Shown here: positions 55,661-64,000 of the stretch, one piece after another
How the letters are laid out: every line of letters begins with the position of its first letter
Position numbering within the stretch: position 1 is the stretch's first letter
Source: Cobetia sp. L2A1
GTDB lineage: Bacteria; Pseudomonadota; Gammaproteobacteria; Pseudomonadales; Halomonadaceae
Assembly: GCF_009796845.1 (NCBI RefSeq)
Contig: NZ_CP047025.1
Coordinates: forward strand, 3,224,001-3,288,000
Direction of reading: 5' to 3'
DNA length: 64,000 nt
The notes under the pieces: model-generated
What the model was told of the DNA's origin: nothing
The model's input: only the letters and a program-made list of their open reading frames with translations
Databases searched by the model: none
Program-made: the position numbers and the translations under genes

Positions 55661-56011
55661 ATGAGTCCTTCAGGACAGTCAGCCTTGCAACGTGATCCCC
55701 AATTATCCGTTTCTCACCAGGCTCGCGGGGGATCATCGCATCCTCGCGATGTCCGCCGCGCTGAACTCGAAGCACGCATCACGCAACAACGCCTCGATGT
55801 CAGCCATGCCATGCGGGATCTCGAGACTGCCACGGCGCCGATTGATCGTGGTTGGGCCAAGATTCAGCAATATCGTGGGCCGCTGGTACTGATCGGTGGT
55901 CTGGTGGCAGCGCGCGGTGGCTTCAAGCCCAAGAAGGGCTTGAGCCTGGTGAAGCGCGGCTTGATGGGTTGGGTGATGATTCGGCGCCTTCGGGTGCTGT
56001 TCAACAAGTAG
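55661..56011 (+). CDS. yqjK: YqjK-like protein
   Basis: A 116-residue basic protein with a coiled-coil-like segment (RRAELEARITQQRLDVSHAM) and a C-terminal GPLVLIGGLVAARGGFKPKK and RGLMGWVMIRRLRVLF, similar to the YqjK-like family. Function is unknown. GGAGG lies 4-5 bases before the ATG. It is the third gene after yqjD and yqjE, 73 bases downstream, and a strong terminator follows. Confidence 0.78.
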   Translation: MSPSGQSALQRDPQLSVSHQARGGSSHPRDVRRAELEARITQQRLDVSHAMRDLETATAPIDRGWAKIQQYRGPLVLIGGLVAARGGFKPKKGLSLVKRGLMGWVMIRRLRVLFNK

Positions 56012-56104
56012 TCGCGATACACTGCCTCAACCGTCTTCAACAGTCCGTTCCAGCCACAGACAATGGCGCGCCACGCGACGTTCAATCCGTCGGACGCCAT
56101 GCAG

Positions 56105-56146
56105 AAAAGCCCCGTGACCTGTCATTCAGGTCACGGGGCTTTTTTT
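56105..56146 (+). terminator. Rho-independent terminator after yqjK
   Basis: A 14-bp stem AGCCCCGTGACCTG with a 5-base loop TCATT, followed by a run of T residues; A residues on the left make it usable by the convergent MFS gene too. Confidence 0.93.
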
Positions 56147-56183
56147 CGTTTCAGCATGGTCAAGCACTATGTCTATCGATGAC

Positions 56184-57383
56184 TCACTGTGCCTGTCGGC
56201 TGTTGCGCTTGAGCAGATGATCCGCCAGATAGAGCACCGCGAAGACAAGGCCCAATACCGCGGCAAAGCCAAAGACACTGCGACTGCCGCCTGGCAAGAA
56301 CTCCAGGAAAGAGGTCAGGAACTGACCGAGGAAGAGCGCCATGGTCAGGTAAGACAAGTTACGCCCCCGAACAGCGACATGGCTGCGCTCTACCGTCATG
56401 TGATTGAGCAGCGGAATGGAGAAACCGAAGCCCATGCCGGACAGCACGATACCCAAGCCCATCACCTGAATGCTGTCCGCCTGTTGAAAGACGAACAGGC
56501 TTGCAGAATACAGCGCGAACGCCACGATCAATATCGGCATCTCGCCCAATCCGCGGGACACGCGGGGCATCTGCATCGCCGCCAGCACCGCAACCAGCGA
56601 GATGGCCGCCAGGAAGATACCCGTCGCGGTTTCGCTCAGTCCCATAACATTCAAGCGCATCGGCAACATCACGATAGCGCTGAAGAAGAGCGTCATCGAG
56701 ACTGCCGCCGCCAGATAGACGCTATTAAGGGAAGACGCTATAGCTCCTCCTGCTCCATGACCTGCCTCATCTTTCGGCGCCGGTGGTGACTGCTTGGGCA
56801 CCAACACCCACAACATGACCAACAGCAGCCATGCCAGCAGATAGAGGGCAAAGGGCCACTGCCAGGCGATACCGGCCAGTACACCACTGACGAACAGGAA
56901 GATGACGCCCCCCAGCTCGATGGACATGCCCTGTTGCGCAATCATCGCCAGACGCGCGTGGCCGTGATACCACTCGGAAATCAACGTGGTACCGCTTGCC
57001 ATCACCACCGCCGTGACGCCACCAAGCAGAATACGGTCAGCAAACACCACGGCCGTGCCGTCAAGCAGAGCGCCGCCTGCGCCCAACAAGCCATAAAGGA
57101 ACAGCCCGCCGATCAGGGCGCGATAGGCACCGATGCGATCGATCATGCGCCCAGCGAGTGGGGCAAACAGCACCGCACCCAGTGAGGGCAAGGTAATCAA
57201 CCAGCTGGCATGACTTTCCACGCCCAGCGCAGCTGCAATGCTCGGCAGACCCGGTGCCACGACGCAGCCCACCATGATGGTCAGGCAGGCGATGGCCAGT
57301 AACGTAAAACGACCGCCAGAGGACAGCGGACGAGGCGAGTCACTCTCGGGGTGAGTGACTGCATCACACGAGGATGTATTCAT
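56184..57383 (-). CDS. MFS transporter
   Basis: A 399-residue, 12-segment major facilitator protein with ATPSL-like WLITLPSLGAVLFAPLAGRM and the loop signature GRMIDRIGAYRALI. The family includes multidrug and sugar-phosphate exporters; no specific substrate can be assigned. The ATG at 57383 has GGAG 6 bases upstream, while an earlier GTG at 57419 is less convincing. It is divergent from a LysR-type regulator with an inverted-repeat site in between, implying regulation by that protein. Confidence 0.88.
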   Translation of the reverse strand: MNTSSCDAVTHPESDSPRPLSSGGRFTLLAIACLTIMVGCVVAPGLPSIAAALGVESHASWLITLPSLGAVLFAPLAGRMIDRIGAYRALIGGLFLYGLLGAGGALLDGTAVVFADRILLGGVTAVVMASGTTLISEWYHGHARLAMIAQQGMSIELGGVIFLFVSGVLAGIAWQWPFALYLLAWLLLVMLWVLVPKQSPPAPKDEAGHGAGGAIASSLNSVYLAAAVSMTLFFSAIVMLPMRLNVMGLSETATGIFLAAISLVAVLAAMQMPRVSRGLGEMPILIVAFALYSASLFVFQQADSIQVMGLGIVLSGMGFGFSIPLLNHMTVERSHVAVRGRNLSYLTMALFLGQFLTSFLEFLPGGSRSVFGFAAVLGLVFAVLYLADHLLKRNSRQAQ

Positions 57384-57520
57384 TTGGGCTCCACACAGCT
57401 TCAGGACCATCGCACCCACTCACGCATTGGCAAGTGCGCCATGCGTGTGCACGAGAATGGCAGACCATCAGACTAGCGAGCTGCGACTTATAGTGGAAAT
57501 GATAAGATATGATATGACTC

Positions 57521-57535
57521 ATGCTTAATGAGCAT
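57521..57535. promoter_or_regulatory. Candidate LysR-type operator
   Basis: ATGCT-TAATG-AGCAT is a perfect interrupted palindrome of T-N11-A type, in the gap between the divergent MFS and LysR genes, 23 bases before the LysR start. Confidence 0.5.
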
Positions 57536-57558
57536 CAATCACCTTGCCGGAGCTCGCC

Positions 57559-58467
57559 GTGGAACTACGCACCCTGAGAACATTCGTGACCGTTGCCACG
57601 CTGAAAAGCTTCTCCGCGGCCGCGCGCGAGCTGCATATCGTGCAACCGGCCATCAGTCGCCAGATCGCCGATCTGGAATCAGAGCTGGGCGTCAGCCTGC
57701 TGTGGAGAAATACTCGTGAAGTGCGTGTCACTGCCCCGGGGGAGGCCTTGCTGGAAGAAGCCCAGCGCATGCTGGCGCTGGAGGTACAGGCGCGCAAGCG
57801 CGTGGCACTGGCTGCCAGCGGCCAGACCGGCACATTGCGCATTGGCTACATGAGTTCTGCCTGCGCGAGCTTCGTGCCGAGCCTGATGCGTGACTTTGCC
57901 AGACACCATCCTGATGTCACGCTCGTATTGCACGAGATGACCGCGCAGCAGCAGCTGGATGCCTTTGCGCGCGAGGAGATTGATGTCGGCCTGTCTCGTC
58001 CGCTGCCCCTGGAGCTGCGCGAGACGCTGACAGTTCTGCCAGTGTATGACGATGAGTTGATGGTGGTGGTGCCGAGGGATCATCGGCTTGCAAAGCGCAA
58101 GCGCCTCGCCTTGCGCGAACTGAGCCATGAGGACTTCGTGCTGTTTCAGCGTGACCAGGCCACGGGCCTGTTCGACCACATCATCAGCGCCTGTGGTGAC
58201 GCCGATTTCTCGCCCCGCATCACGCGACAGCCAGCACTGATGCAGACCCTGCTGAGCGAAGTGGCCGCAGGATTGGGCGTGGCTGTCGTCCCGGCATGTA
58301 TCCGGCGCCTGCAATGCGATGGCTGCCACTTCATTGCGCTACGTCCAGCATTAAGGGCAGTACCGCTGGAGCTTCACTACCCCGACACGCCATCACGTCC
58401 TGTCATCGAGGCGTTCGTCGCGCTGGTCGAAAAGGCCATTCCCGCCATACGCGAGCAGATGGCGTGA
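57559..58467 (+). CDS. LysR family transcriptional regulator, CatM/BenM-like
   Basis: A 302-residue LTTR with N-terminal helix-turn-helix ELRTLRTFVTVATLKSFSAA, then ELHIVQPAISRQIADLESEL, and an effector domain with LRIGYMSSACASFVPSLMRD. The subgroup resembles CatM/BenM/CbbR-type regulators of aromatic catabolism or efflux, but the ligand is unknown. The GTG at 57559 has GGAG 8 bases upstream and gives the usual N-terminus; the frame opens at a TTG five codons earlier. It is divergent from the MFS gene. Confidence 0.92.
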   Translation: MELRTLRTFVTVATLKSFSAAARELHIVQPAISRQIADLESELGVSLLWRNTREVRVTAPGEALLEEAQRMLALEVQARKRVALAASGQTGTLRIGYMSSACASFVPSLMRDFARHHPDVTLVLHEMTAQQQLDAFAREEIDVGLSRPLPLELRETLTVLPVYDDELMVVVPRDHRLAKRKRLALRELSHEDFVLFQRDQATGLFDHIISACGDADFSPRITRQPALMQTLLSEVAAGLGVAVVPACIRRLQCDGCHFIALRPALRAVPLELHYPDTPSRPVIEAFVALVEKAIPAIREQMA

Positions 58468-58510
58468 ACGAATTCAGGCGTATCCGGCGTAGCGATTCAG
58501 CACTCGGTCC

Positions 58511-58574
58511 TCATCAGCTCAACCATTCATCAGCTTAACCATTCATCAGCTTAACCATTCATCAGATCAGCCAC
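58511..58574. repeat. 16-bp tandem repeat
   Basis: Three near-identical units of TCATCAGCTTAACCAT (58511-58526, 58527-58542, 58543-58558) and a diverged fourth (58559-58574), between the LysR gene and the end of the YhiN-type flavoprotein gene. The last base abuts the flavoprotein stop codon at 58575. Confidence 0.9.
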
Positions 58575-59771
58575 TCAGCAGTTCAGACCGCAGGCCACGG
58601 CAGACGACCACGCCCACTGGAAGTTGTAGCCGCCAAGCTCGCCGGTGACATCGAGCACCTCACCGATGAAGGCCAGCTGCGGTAGATCGCGCACGCTGAA
58701 GTCTTTCTGGGAGATGGCATCAGTGACCACACCGCCCATGGTCACCTCCGCGGTACGCCAGCCTTCGGTGCCCGCGGGTTTGAGCTGCCAGTGATTGAGC
58801 GACTGTGCCAGCTGCTCGATGCGTGCATTGGAAAGCTCCGCCAGACTACGCTCGCTGATACGCCCAGCGTCCGCATCCTGCCATTCCACCACCGATTGAG
58901 CGAGACGCTTGGGCAGTCGCTCACCCAACCACGGACCCACCTGGCGCTTGGGATGCTGCTCACGGAGTGCGATCAGTTCGTCATAGGCGTTCACCCCTGG
59001 CAGGAGGTCGATGTTCAGCGGCTGACCCGGCATCCACCAAGAGGAGGCCTGCAGCATCGCCGGCCCCGACAGACCACGGTGGGTGATCAGCATCGGCTCG
59101 CGGTACTGACCCTTGCCAGCGGTCACGCTGACATCACAGGACAGTCCCGAGAGCGGCGAAAGGCGCTCCTTCCACTGCGAAGTCAGCGTGAACGGTACCA
59201 ACGCGGCGTAGGTATCTGTCACTTCCAGACCAAACTGGCGCGCGATGTCATAGCCAAAGCCACTGGCACCCAACGTCGGAATCGAAAGCCCGCCAGTGGC
59301 GACCACGACACGTCCTGCCGTATGCGAACCGTTACCCGTCGCAACGCGCATGCCCTCGCCTGCCTGCTCGATCGCGGTGATGCGAGTATTGAGGCGTATC
59401 TCCGCCCCTGCCCACTCACACTCCGTCATCAGGATCGCCAGCAGATCCTTGGCGGAATCGGCACAGAACAGCTGCCCCGGCTTCTTTTCAACGTGCTCAA
59501 GCCCATGACGCTCCACCAGTTCGAGAAAATGGTGCGGCGTATAGCGCTTGAGCGCCGAGATGCAGAAATGCGGATTGCGCGAGAAGAAGTTGGACGGCCC
59601 GGCATCCAGATTGGTGAAGTTGCAGCGCCCACCGCCGGACATCAGGATCTTCTTGCCGGCCTTGTTGGCGTGGTCCAGCACCAGCACACGCTTGCCCTGA
59701 TAGCCCGCCGTGGCGGCACACATCAGGCCTGCTGCGCCTGCGCCGATGATGATGACGTCATATGTGGCCAT
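58575..59771 (-). CDS. HI0933/YhiN family flavoprotein
   Basis: A 398-residue FAD-dependent oxidoreductase. The FAD-binding motif is DVIIIGAGAAGLMCAATAGY, followed by SGGGRCNFTNLDAGPSNFFS and the conserved VVATGGLSIPTLGASGFGYD; the C-terminal TMGGVVTDAISQ and LAFIGEVLDVTGELGGYNFQ with WAWSSAVACG are typical of the HI0933 family, whose substrate is unknown. The ATG at 59771 gives the standard N-terminus; the frame opens 19 codons earlier. It lies next to the 16-bp tandem repeat and is not clearly in an operon. Confidence 0.93.
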   Translation of the reverse strand: MATYDVIIIGAGAAGLMCAATAGYQGKRVLVLDHANKAGKKILMSGGGRCNFTNLDAGPSNFFSRNPHFCISALKRYTPHHFLELVERHGLEHVEKKPGQLFCADSAKDLLAILMTECEWAGAEIRLNTRITAIEQAGEGMRVATGNGSHTAGRVVVATGGLSIPTLGASGFGYDIARQFGLEVTDTYAALVPFTLTSQWKERLSPLSGLSCDVSVTAGKGQYREPMLITHRGLSGPAMLQASSWWMPGQPLNIDLLPGVNAYDELIALREQHPKRQVGPWLGERLPKRLAQSVVEWQDADAGRISERSLAELSNARIEQLAQSLNHWQLKPAGTEGWRTAEVTMGGVVTDAISQKDFSVRDLPQLAFIGEVLDVTGELGGYNFQWAWSSAVACGLNC

Positions 59772-59916
59772 GCGTGAAACCCCAAGCTGCAGAAAGGAAA
59801 CGGAACGAAGAAGCCGACGATCAACCATGAATTGTCATGTGCTGATCGTCGGCGGCGTAGTTTACCAGAAGCCAGATGATGATTCGGGGCTAACGCTGGC
59901 CTGAGACGCCAATTGC

Positions 59917-59952
59917 AAAAAGCCCTCGCTGCCAAGGGCAGCGAGGGCTTTT
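59917..59952. terminator. Terminator after ybiT
   Basis: Stem AGCCCTCGCTGCC/GGCAGCGAGGGCT with a 3-base loop, A residues on the left (a T-run on the minus strand) and T residues on the right. It suits ybiT, which ends just beyond it on the minus strand. Confidence 0.9.
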
Positions 59953-59973
59953 CATGGGGCGTGCACTGCTGCC

Positions 59974-61563
59974 TTAGACGATAACGCCTTGGCTACGCAG
60001 GTAATCATCATAGGTGCCGCTGAAGTCGACAACACCATCTGCACTCAGCTCGATGATGCGTGTCGCCAGTGAGCCCACGAATTCGCGGTCATGGCTGACG
60101 AAGATCAATGTGCCAGGGTAGTTTTCCAGCGCAAGGTTAAGCGCCTCGATGGACTCCATGTCCAGGTGGTTGGTCGGCTCATCCATCACCAGCACGTTGG
60201 GTTGCTTGAGGATCAGCTTGCCGAACAGCATGCGACCCTGCTCACCCCCGGAGATGACCTTGACCGACTTGAGGATATCGTCGTTGGAGAACAGCATGCG
60301 ACCCAGCGTGCCACGCACGACCTGCTCGCCACCGCTGGTCCACTGCGCCATCCAGTCATAGAGCGTCATGTCAGTAGCGAAGTCGTGGGCATGGTCCTGG
60401 GCGTAGTAACCCACGTCCGCAGCATCGGTCCACTTGATGCTACCCGCGTCCGGATGCATCTCGCCGACCAGCGTGCGCAGCAGTGTGGTCTTGCCGATAC
60501 CGTTAGGACCGATGATCGCGACACGCTCACCAGCAGCAACCGTGAAGCTGAAGTTCTCAAACAGGGTATTACCGTCAAAGCCCTTGGCCAGCTTGTCGAC
60601 CAATACGGCGTTGTTATGCACCTTCTTGGTCTGCTCGAAACGAATGAACGGACTGATACGCGAAGACGGCTTGATCTCGCTGAGCTGGATCTTGTCGATC
60701 TGCTTGGCGCGCGAAGTTGCCTGCTTGGCCTTGGAGGCATTGGCAGAGAAGCGGCTGACGAACGACTGCAGCTCGGCAATCTGCGCCTTCTTCTTAGCGT
60801 TGTCAGATTGCAGTTGTTCACGCGCCTGGGTCGCGGCGGTCATGTACTCGTCGTAGTTGCCCGGGAACAGACGCAGTTCACGGTAGTCCAGGTCGGCCAT
60901 GTGCGTGCAGACACTGTTCAGGAAGTGACGATCGTGAGAAATGATGATCATGGTACTGGAGCGCGACGTCAGCACGTCTTCCAGCCAACGGATAGTGTTG
61001 ATATCCAGGTGGTTGGTCGGCTCATCCAGCAGCAGCAGGTCAGGATCAGAGAACAGTGCCTGTGCCAGCAATACACGCAGCTTCCAGCCCGGCGCTATTT
61101 CGCTCATCGGCCCAAGGTGCTGATCAATGGGAATATCGAGGCCCATCAGCAATTCACCGGCACGCGCTTCAGCGGTATAGCCGTCGAGTTCAGCGAATTC
61201 GACTTCAAGCTCCGCGACCTTCATGCCATCGTCTTCGCTCATGTCCGGCAGCGAGTAGATACGGTCACGCTCAGCCTTGACCACGGCCAGACGCTCATGA
61301 CCCATGATCACGGTGTCGAGCACCGTGTATTCCTCATAGGCGAACTGGTCCTGACGCAGCTTGCCCAGGCGGATATTGGGTTCGAGCATGACGTGACCGC
61401 CGGACGACTCCAGATCGCCACCGAGGATCTTCATCATGGTCGACTTGCCGCAGCCGTTGGCACCGATCAGGCCGTAGCGATGGCCACGTCCGAACTTGGC
61501 GGAGACGTCTTCAAACAGCGGCTTGGCACCGAACTGCATGGTGAGGTTGGCGGTAGAGATCAC
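59974..61563 (-). CDS. ybiT: ABC-F family ATPase YbiT
   Basis: A 529-residue soluble ABC-F protein with two ATPase domains and no membrane segments. Walker A motifs are [14 protein letters not shown] and [14 protein letters not shown]; the linker contains the [16 protein letters not shown] segment (P-site tRNA interaction motif region), and both DEPTNHLD motifs are present. The length and sequence match E. coli YbiT (530). ABC-F proteins act on the ribosome E site. The GTG at 61563 aligns exactly with the E. coli start, although it has only a weak ribosome binding site. ppiC lies 109 bases upstream on the same strand. Confidence 0.94.
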   Translation of the reverse strand: MISTANLTMQFGAKPLFEDVSAKFGRGHRYGLIGANGCGKSTMMKILGGDLESSGGHVMLEPNIRLGKLRQDQFAYEEYTVLDTVIMGHERLAVVKAERDRIYSLPDMSEDDGMKVAELEVEFAELDGYTAEARAGELLMGLDIPIDQHLGPMSEIAPGWKLRVLLAQALFSDPDLLLLDEPTNHLDINTIRWLEDVLTSRSSTMIIISHDRHFLNSVCTHMADLDYRELRLFPGNYDEYMTAATQAREQLQSDNAKKKAQIAELQSFVSRFSANASKAKQATSRAKQIDKIQLSEIKPSSRISPFIRFEQTKKVHNNAVLVDKLAKGFDGNTLFENFSFTVAAGERVAIIGPNGIGKTTLLRTLVGEMHPDAGSIKWTDAADVGYYAQDHAHDFATDMTLYDWMAQWTSGGEQVVRGTLGRMLFSNDDILKSVKVISGGEQGRMLFGKLILKQPNVLVMDEPTNHLDMESIEALNLALENYPGTLIFVSHDREFVGSLATRIIELSADGVVDFSGTYDDYLRSQGVIV

Positions 61564-61672
61564 GAGGGAGTATCCGTTTGGAATGAAAAGATGGGCGGCA
61601 TTGAGAAATACGAGTGGCGTAGCAGAAGCTGAAACGCCATTCGAGGCACTAATTTGAGACGCTATCCGAGGA

Positions 61673-61954
61673 CTAGCCGCGGAAGAACACCTCAAGCAGG
61701 TGATAGCCGAACTTGCTCTTCAGCGGTCCCTGCAGGCTATTGAGCGGCCCCTTGAAGATGGCGCGATCTATGCCGCCAACCATCTGTCCTGGACGCACTT
61801 CGCCAAGATCTCCACCCTGCTTGCCAGAGGGGCAGGTGGAATGCTTTTTCGCCAGCTTCTCGAAGGGTTGGCCGCGCTCCAGTTCTTGCTTGAGGCGCTG
61901 TGCTTCAGCCTCACTCTTGACCAGGATGTGACGGGCCATGGCAATACGGGCCAT
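61673..61954 (-). CDS. ppiC: Parvulin-type peptidyl-prolyl isomerase PpiC
   Basis: A 93-residue cytoplasmic parvulin, exactly the E. coli PpiC length. The core [40 protein letters not shown] and [12 protein letters not shown], with [12 protein letters not shown] near the end, includes the catalytic His, Cys and Gln/Met residues of parvulins. The ATG at 61954 has GGAGGA 6 bases upstream; the frame stays open much further upstream without family similarity. It is followed by ybiT on the same strand. Confidence 0.96.
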   Translation of the reverse strand: MARIAMARHILVKSEAEAQRLKQELERGQPFEKLAKKHSTCPSGKQGGDLGEVRPGQMVGGIDRAIFKGPLNSLQGPLKSKFGYHLLEVFFRG

Positions 61955-62164
61955 GCGATGTCCTCCGAGGGGATAGGCCTGCACTCCTCGGTGATTCATG
62001 GCAGTTGAGCCACGATCAAGGGTACAGAAAGGCGGCATGATAGCAGCTACCAAGGTCTTACGCTGCCTTCATCTATGGCACCCTTCAGTGACCTGCCAAT
62101 CATGGACTGGTCTCAGGCGGGCTATCGGCCTATCAAATCGCGGCTTGAGATCGTGCATAACGCG

Positions 62165-62194
62165 AAAAGCCCGCATCTTGGGATGCGGGCTTTT
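62165..62194 (-). terminator. Terminator of the tRNA-Ser gene
   Basis: Stem AAAAGCCCGCATC/GATGCGGGCTTTT with a 4-base loop, just downstream of the tRNA on the minus strand, ending in T residues in that direction. Confidence 0.88.
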
Positions 62195-62201
62195 CTGAAT
62201 C

Positions 62202-62289
62202 TGGTGGAGGAGGAGGGATTCGAACCCTCGAAGCCTTGCGACTTACACACTTTCCAGGCGTGCTCCTTCGACCACTCGGACACTCCTCC
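62202..62289 (-). tRNA. tRNA-Ser (anticodon GGA)
   Basis: An 88-base class II tRNA including the encoded CCA (62202-62204). The acceptor stem pairs GGAGGAG with CTCCTCC, discriminator A. The anticodon arm is CACGC-CTGGAAA-GTGTG, giving anticodon GGA (62253-62255), which reads UCC/UCU. A long variable arm and the T arm GAGGG-TTCGAAT-CCCTC are present. A terminator follows. Elsewhere such a tRNA is found between infA and clpA, which is not the case here. Confidence 0.97.
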
Positions 62290-62437
62290 AGATCAGTATT
62301 CTCACGGGCGACTCAGCTGTGCCGTGTTTCCCTTGAGAACGCGGCGTATATTATCGATCCACGGGAGGCATTGCAATACTTTTCCAAAATCTTTCATATA
62401 GATAGCGTCAATCCACCTCACTTACTACCACGCCCAT

Positions 62438-63010
62438 TCACCCTGCCGGTGCCAGCACCACGTAGTCGCCTTGCGCCTCAAAGCACACTACCGGCGAGGA
62501 TGATGCTTCAGTCTGACACCACAGTTGCTGGACCAATGTCAGGCGCGCCCGCCGCCCCACCAGAAGCCGTTCGCTGACTCCGACAAGCGCCTGCTCATCA
62601 AGTGGCGCGCAGCTCATGCGGTACGCTGCATTGACGGGGGATAGAAACTGCTGACTGGCGCGCGAGACGACGATATCGCGCTGGATACCCCGGGCACGCA
62701 GCCACAGTGTCAGCCAACTCCAACCACACAGCGTCGCTTCGAGACTCATGGCACCCCCGAAGGCCGTGCCCTTGTCATTGAGGTTAGGGGCCAGCGCCAA
62801 CTGCCAGTCGAGCCGTCCCTGCGAGTGCAATGGATCAGACCAGCGTATCCCCGTGAGACCCAGTTGCCCGGCCAGCGGGATCGCACGCGACAGCCAATCA
62901 CGAAACTGGTCGAGGTCTTCCGCGACAGGCATCTGCACACTGCCCTGCTGTCCATCAGAACCACAGGGGAGTGCAAGCGGAGGAAACGCCTCTCCCGGCT
63001 GACGACTCAT
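62438..63010 (-). CDS. YiiD C-terminal domain thioesterase-like protein
   Basis: A 190-residue hot-dog fold protein of the YiiD_C family. The conserved core is PLHSQGRLDWQLALAPNLND followed by KGTAFGGAMSLEATLCGWSW, with VVSRASQQFLSPVNA later. The family is predicted to hydrolyse acyl-CoA, substrate unknown. The ATG at 63010 overlaps the stop of the nitroreductase gene in TAATG, so the two genes are translationally coupled and probably work together. No GNAT domain is attached, unlike E. coli YiiD. Confidence 0.85.
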   Translation of the reverse strand: MSRQPGEAFPPLALPCGSDGQQGSVQMPVAEDLDQFRDWLSRAIPLAGQLGLTGIRWSDPLHSQGRLDWQLALAPNLNDKGTAFGGAMSLEATLCGWSWLTLWLRARGIQRDIVVSRASQQFLSPVNAAYRMSCAPLDEQALVGVSERLLVGRRARLTLVQQLWCQTEASSSPVVCFEAQGDYVVLAPAG

Positions 63011-63570
63011 TACTGCCAACGTTCGACGAAATCAGCGCTGTCGCGTGCAGCCAATGGCTTGAGACGACCGCCCGGGGTACCGAGATAGAGGAATCCGACC
63101 AGCTCATCGTGCTCACCCATTCCAAGGCCTGCATGCACGGTGGCATCGAAGGCATAGCCGCCGGTGCGCCACATGCCGCCCAGCCCCAATGCCTGAACGG
63201 CAAAGAGTATGGCATGTGCGGCACACCCAGCACTGACGACCTGCTCAACCCTCGGCACCTTGGGATGATCCGGCGTGACCCTGGCGATCACGGCGACCAC
63301 CATCGGCGCACGCAGTGGCTTCTTGCGAGCAGCAGCCTGCGCGGCCTCATCACCGGCAGGCGACTTGTTGCGCTCTGCTTCAGCGAACAGCTCACCAAGA
63401 CGCTCAAGCCCAGCTCCGGTGAACTCGATGAAGCGCCACGGCGTCAGTACTGCGTGGTCAGGTGCGCGCAGCGCCGCCTGATAAAGCGCTTCCATCTGCT
63501 CGGCATTCGGTGCCGGCGCCATCAACTTGCCCATCGAATTGCGTTCGTGCAGTAGCGTCAGCGCGTCCAT
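63010..63570 (-). CDS. Nitroreductase family protein, YdjA-like
   Basis: A 186-residue flavin reductase with the YdjA length (183 in E. coli) and pattern: LHERNSMGKLMAPAPNAEQM near the start, AALRAPDHAVLTPWRFIEFT, and GLGGMWRTGGYAFDATVHAG toward the end. It uses FMN and NAD(P)H; the physiological substrate is unknown. The ATG at 63570 has AGGAGAG just upstream. The stop overlaps the thioesterase start. Confidence 0.92.
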   Translation of the reverse strand: MDALTLLHERNSMGKLMAPAPNAEQMEALYQAALRAPDHAVLTPWRFIEFTGAGLERLGELFAEAERNKSPAGDEAAQAAARKKPLRAPMVVAVIARVTPDHPKVPRVEQVVSAGCAAHAILFAVQALGLGGMWRTGGYAFDATVHAGLGMGEHDELVGFLYLGTPGGRLKPLAARDSADFVERWQ

Positions 63571-63627
63571 CGTCTCTCCTGTCGCACACATCAGATAAGA
63601 ATTATTCTCACACTATCATGCAGCGTG

Positions 63628-64000
63628 TTACTGACGCGACAAGCGCAGCGGCAGACTGGCACGCGCCTCGCCTTCAAGATCAGCCGTTGCGCGCCACGGG
63701 CTGATATCCAGGCCACCACGCCTCATATAACGGGCCATGACCAACAGCGACTCCGGCTTCACGCGCGCCATCAGATCAACGAACAGATGCTCGACACAGT
63801 GTTCATGGAAGTCCTGATGCTGGCGATAGCTGATCAGGTAAGCCAACAGGCGCGCGCGATCAATGCGCGGGCCGCGGTAGCGGATCCACACGCTGCCCCA
63901 GTCCGGCTGACCGGTAACCGGGCAGTTCGACTTGAGCAGATGGCTGTGCAGGTCTTCACTGACGATGTCGCTCTCATCCGCCATGAGCAATTCGGGAGAT
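63628..64000 (-). CDS. queF: NADPH-dependent 7-cyano-7-deazaguanine reductase QueF, C-terminal part
   Basis: The C-terminal 120 or so residues of a long-type QueF; the gene runs off the right edge of the window, where the frame is still open at 64000. The catalytic half-motif [18 protein letters not shown] carries the thioimide-forming cysteine and the proton-donating aspartate. [20 protein letters not shown] precedes it, and [14 protein letters not shown] and the final LPLRLSRQ are conserved. QueF reduces preQ0 to preQ1 in queuosine biosynthesis. The stop is at 63628; 57 bases separate it from the nitroreductase start. Confidence 0.95.
   Translation of the reverse strand, partial: SPELLMADESDIVSEDLHSHLLKSNCPVTGQPDWGSVWIRYRGPRIDRARLLAYLISYRQHQDFHEHCVEHLFVDLMARVKPESLLVMARYMRRGGLDISPWRATADLEGEARASLPLRLSRQ

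Noticed and set aside
60091..61632. 513-residue plus-strand open frame opposite ybiT
   Set aside because: It has no domain pattern and mirrors ybiT, which aligns end to end with the E. coli protein.

Overview
The window is chromosomal DNA of moderately high G+C from a gammaproteobacterium. The gene set (infA, clpA/clpS, icd, rluE-nudJ-mnmA-hflD-purB, roxA, dnaX-ybaB-recR, ycgN-ycgL-rnd, long-type queF) and many acidic proteins suggest a marine or halophilic member of the Oceanospirillales, probably the Halomonadaceae (Halomonas/Cobetia relatives). The genus is an inference. I see no phage, transposon, integron, CRISPR array or classical defence island.

Layout. 1-5.6 kb: the end of an arginyl-tRNA-protein transferase gene, infA, then clpA, clpS and icd on the minus strand. 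5.7-12.3 kb: a plus-strand housekeeping run, rluE-nudJ, mnmA-hflD-purB, roxA and a GNAT acetyltransferase. 12.6-17.7 kb: an orphan gene, aceA (isocitrate lyase), a SlyB-like lipoprotein behind a sigma-E-like promoter, a small membrane protein with unusual palindromes, and slyD. 17.9-24.8 kb: a minus-strand cluster encoding a membrane-anchored flavoprotein reductase, YnjB and YnjC (ABC transporter binding protein and permease), YnjF (CDP-alcohol phosphatidyltransferase) and a DUF3047 protein, with no ATPase gene. 25-28.3 kb: exported MsrA, then an MFS transporter divergent from a LysR regulator. 28.4-37.3 kb: an NlpC/P60 lipoprotein, a large protein built of DUF1266-like repeats, and a TetR/adaptor/RND efflux unit with a clear palindromic operator. 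37.4-44.1 kb: an ABM monooxygenase, ycgN-ycgL-rnd, recR-ybaB-dnaX and the SRP RNA gene. 44.2-49.3 kb: an AbrB-family membrane protein divergent from a response regulator/sensor kinase/periplasmic binding protein trio. 49.3-56.1 kb: an MscK-like channel, phospholipase A1 (pldA) and yqjD-yqjE-yqjK. 56.2-64 kb: another MFS/LysR pair, a YhiN/HI0933 flavoprotein, ybiT, ppiC, tRNA-Ser(GGA), a YiiD-type thioesterase, a YdjA-type nitroreductase and the end of queF.

Themes. Much of the accessory content is envelope biology: lipoproteins, phospholipase, mechanosensitive channel, RND pump, exported MsrA, peptidoglycan hydrolase. Icd and AceA form the isocitrate branch point between the TCA cycle and the glyoxylate shunt. 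Gene ends carry two hairpin types: conventional U-tailed terminators and several long, perfect, U-less palindromes.

The most interesting items are the Ynj-type transporter cluster that lacks its ATPase gene, the multi-repeat DUF1266 protein, a possible small RNA near 17.1 kb, and the overlapping palindromes at 16.4 kb. I found no convincing, entirely new multi-gene system; most of the window is conserved core genome.
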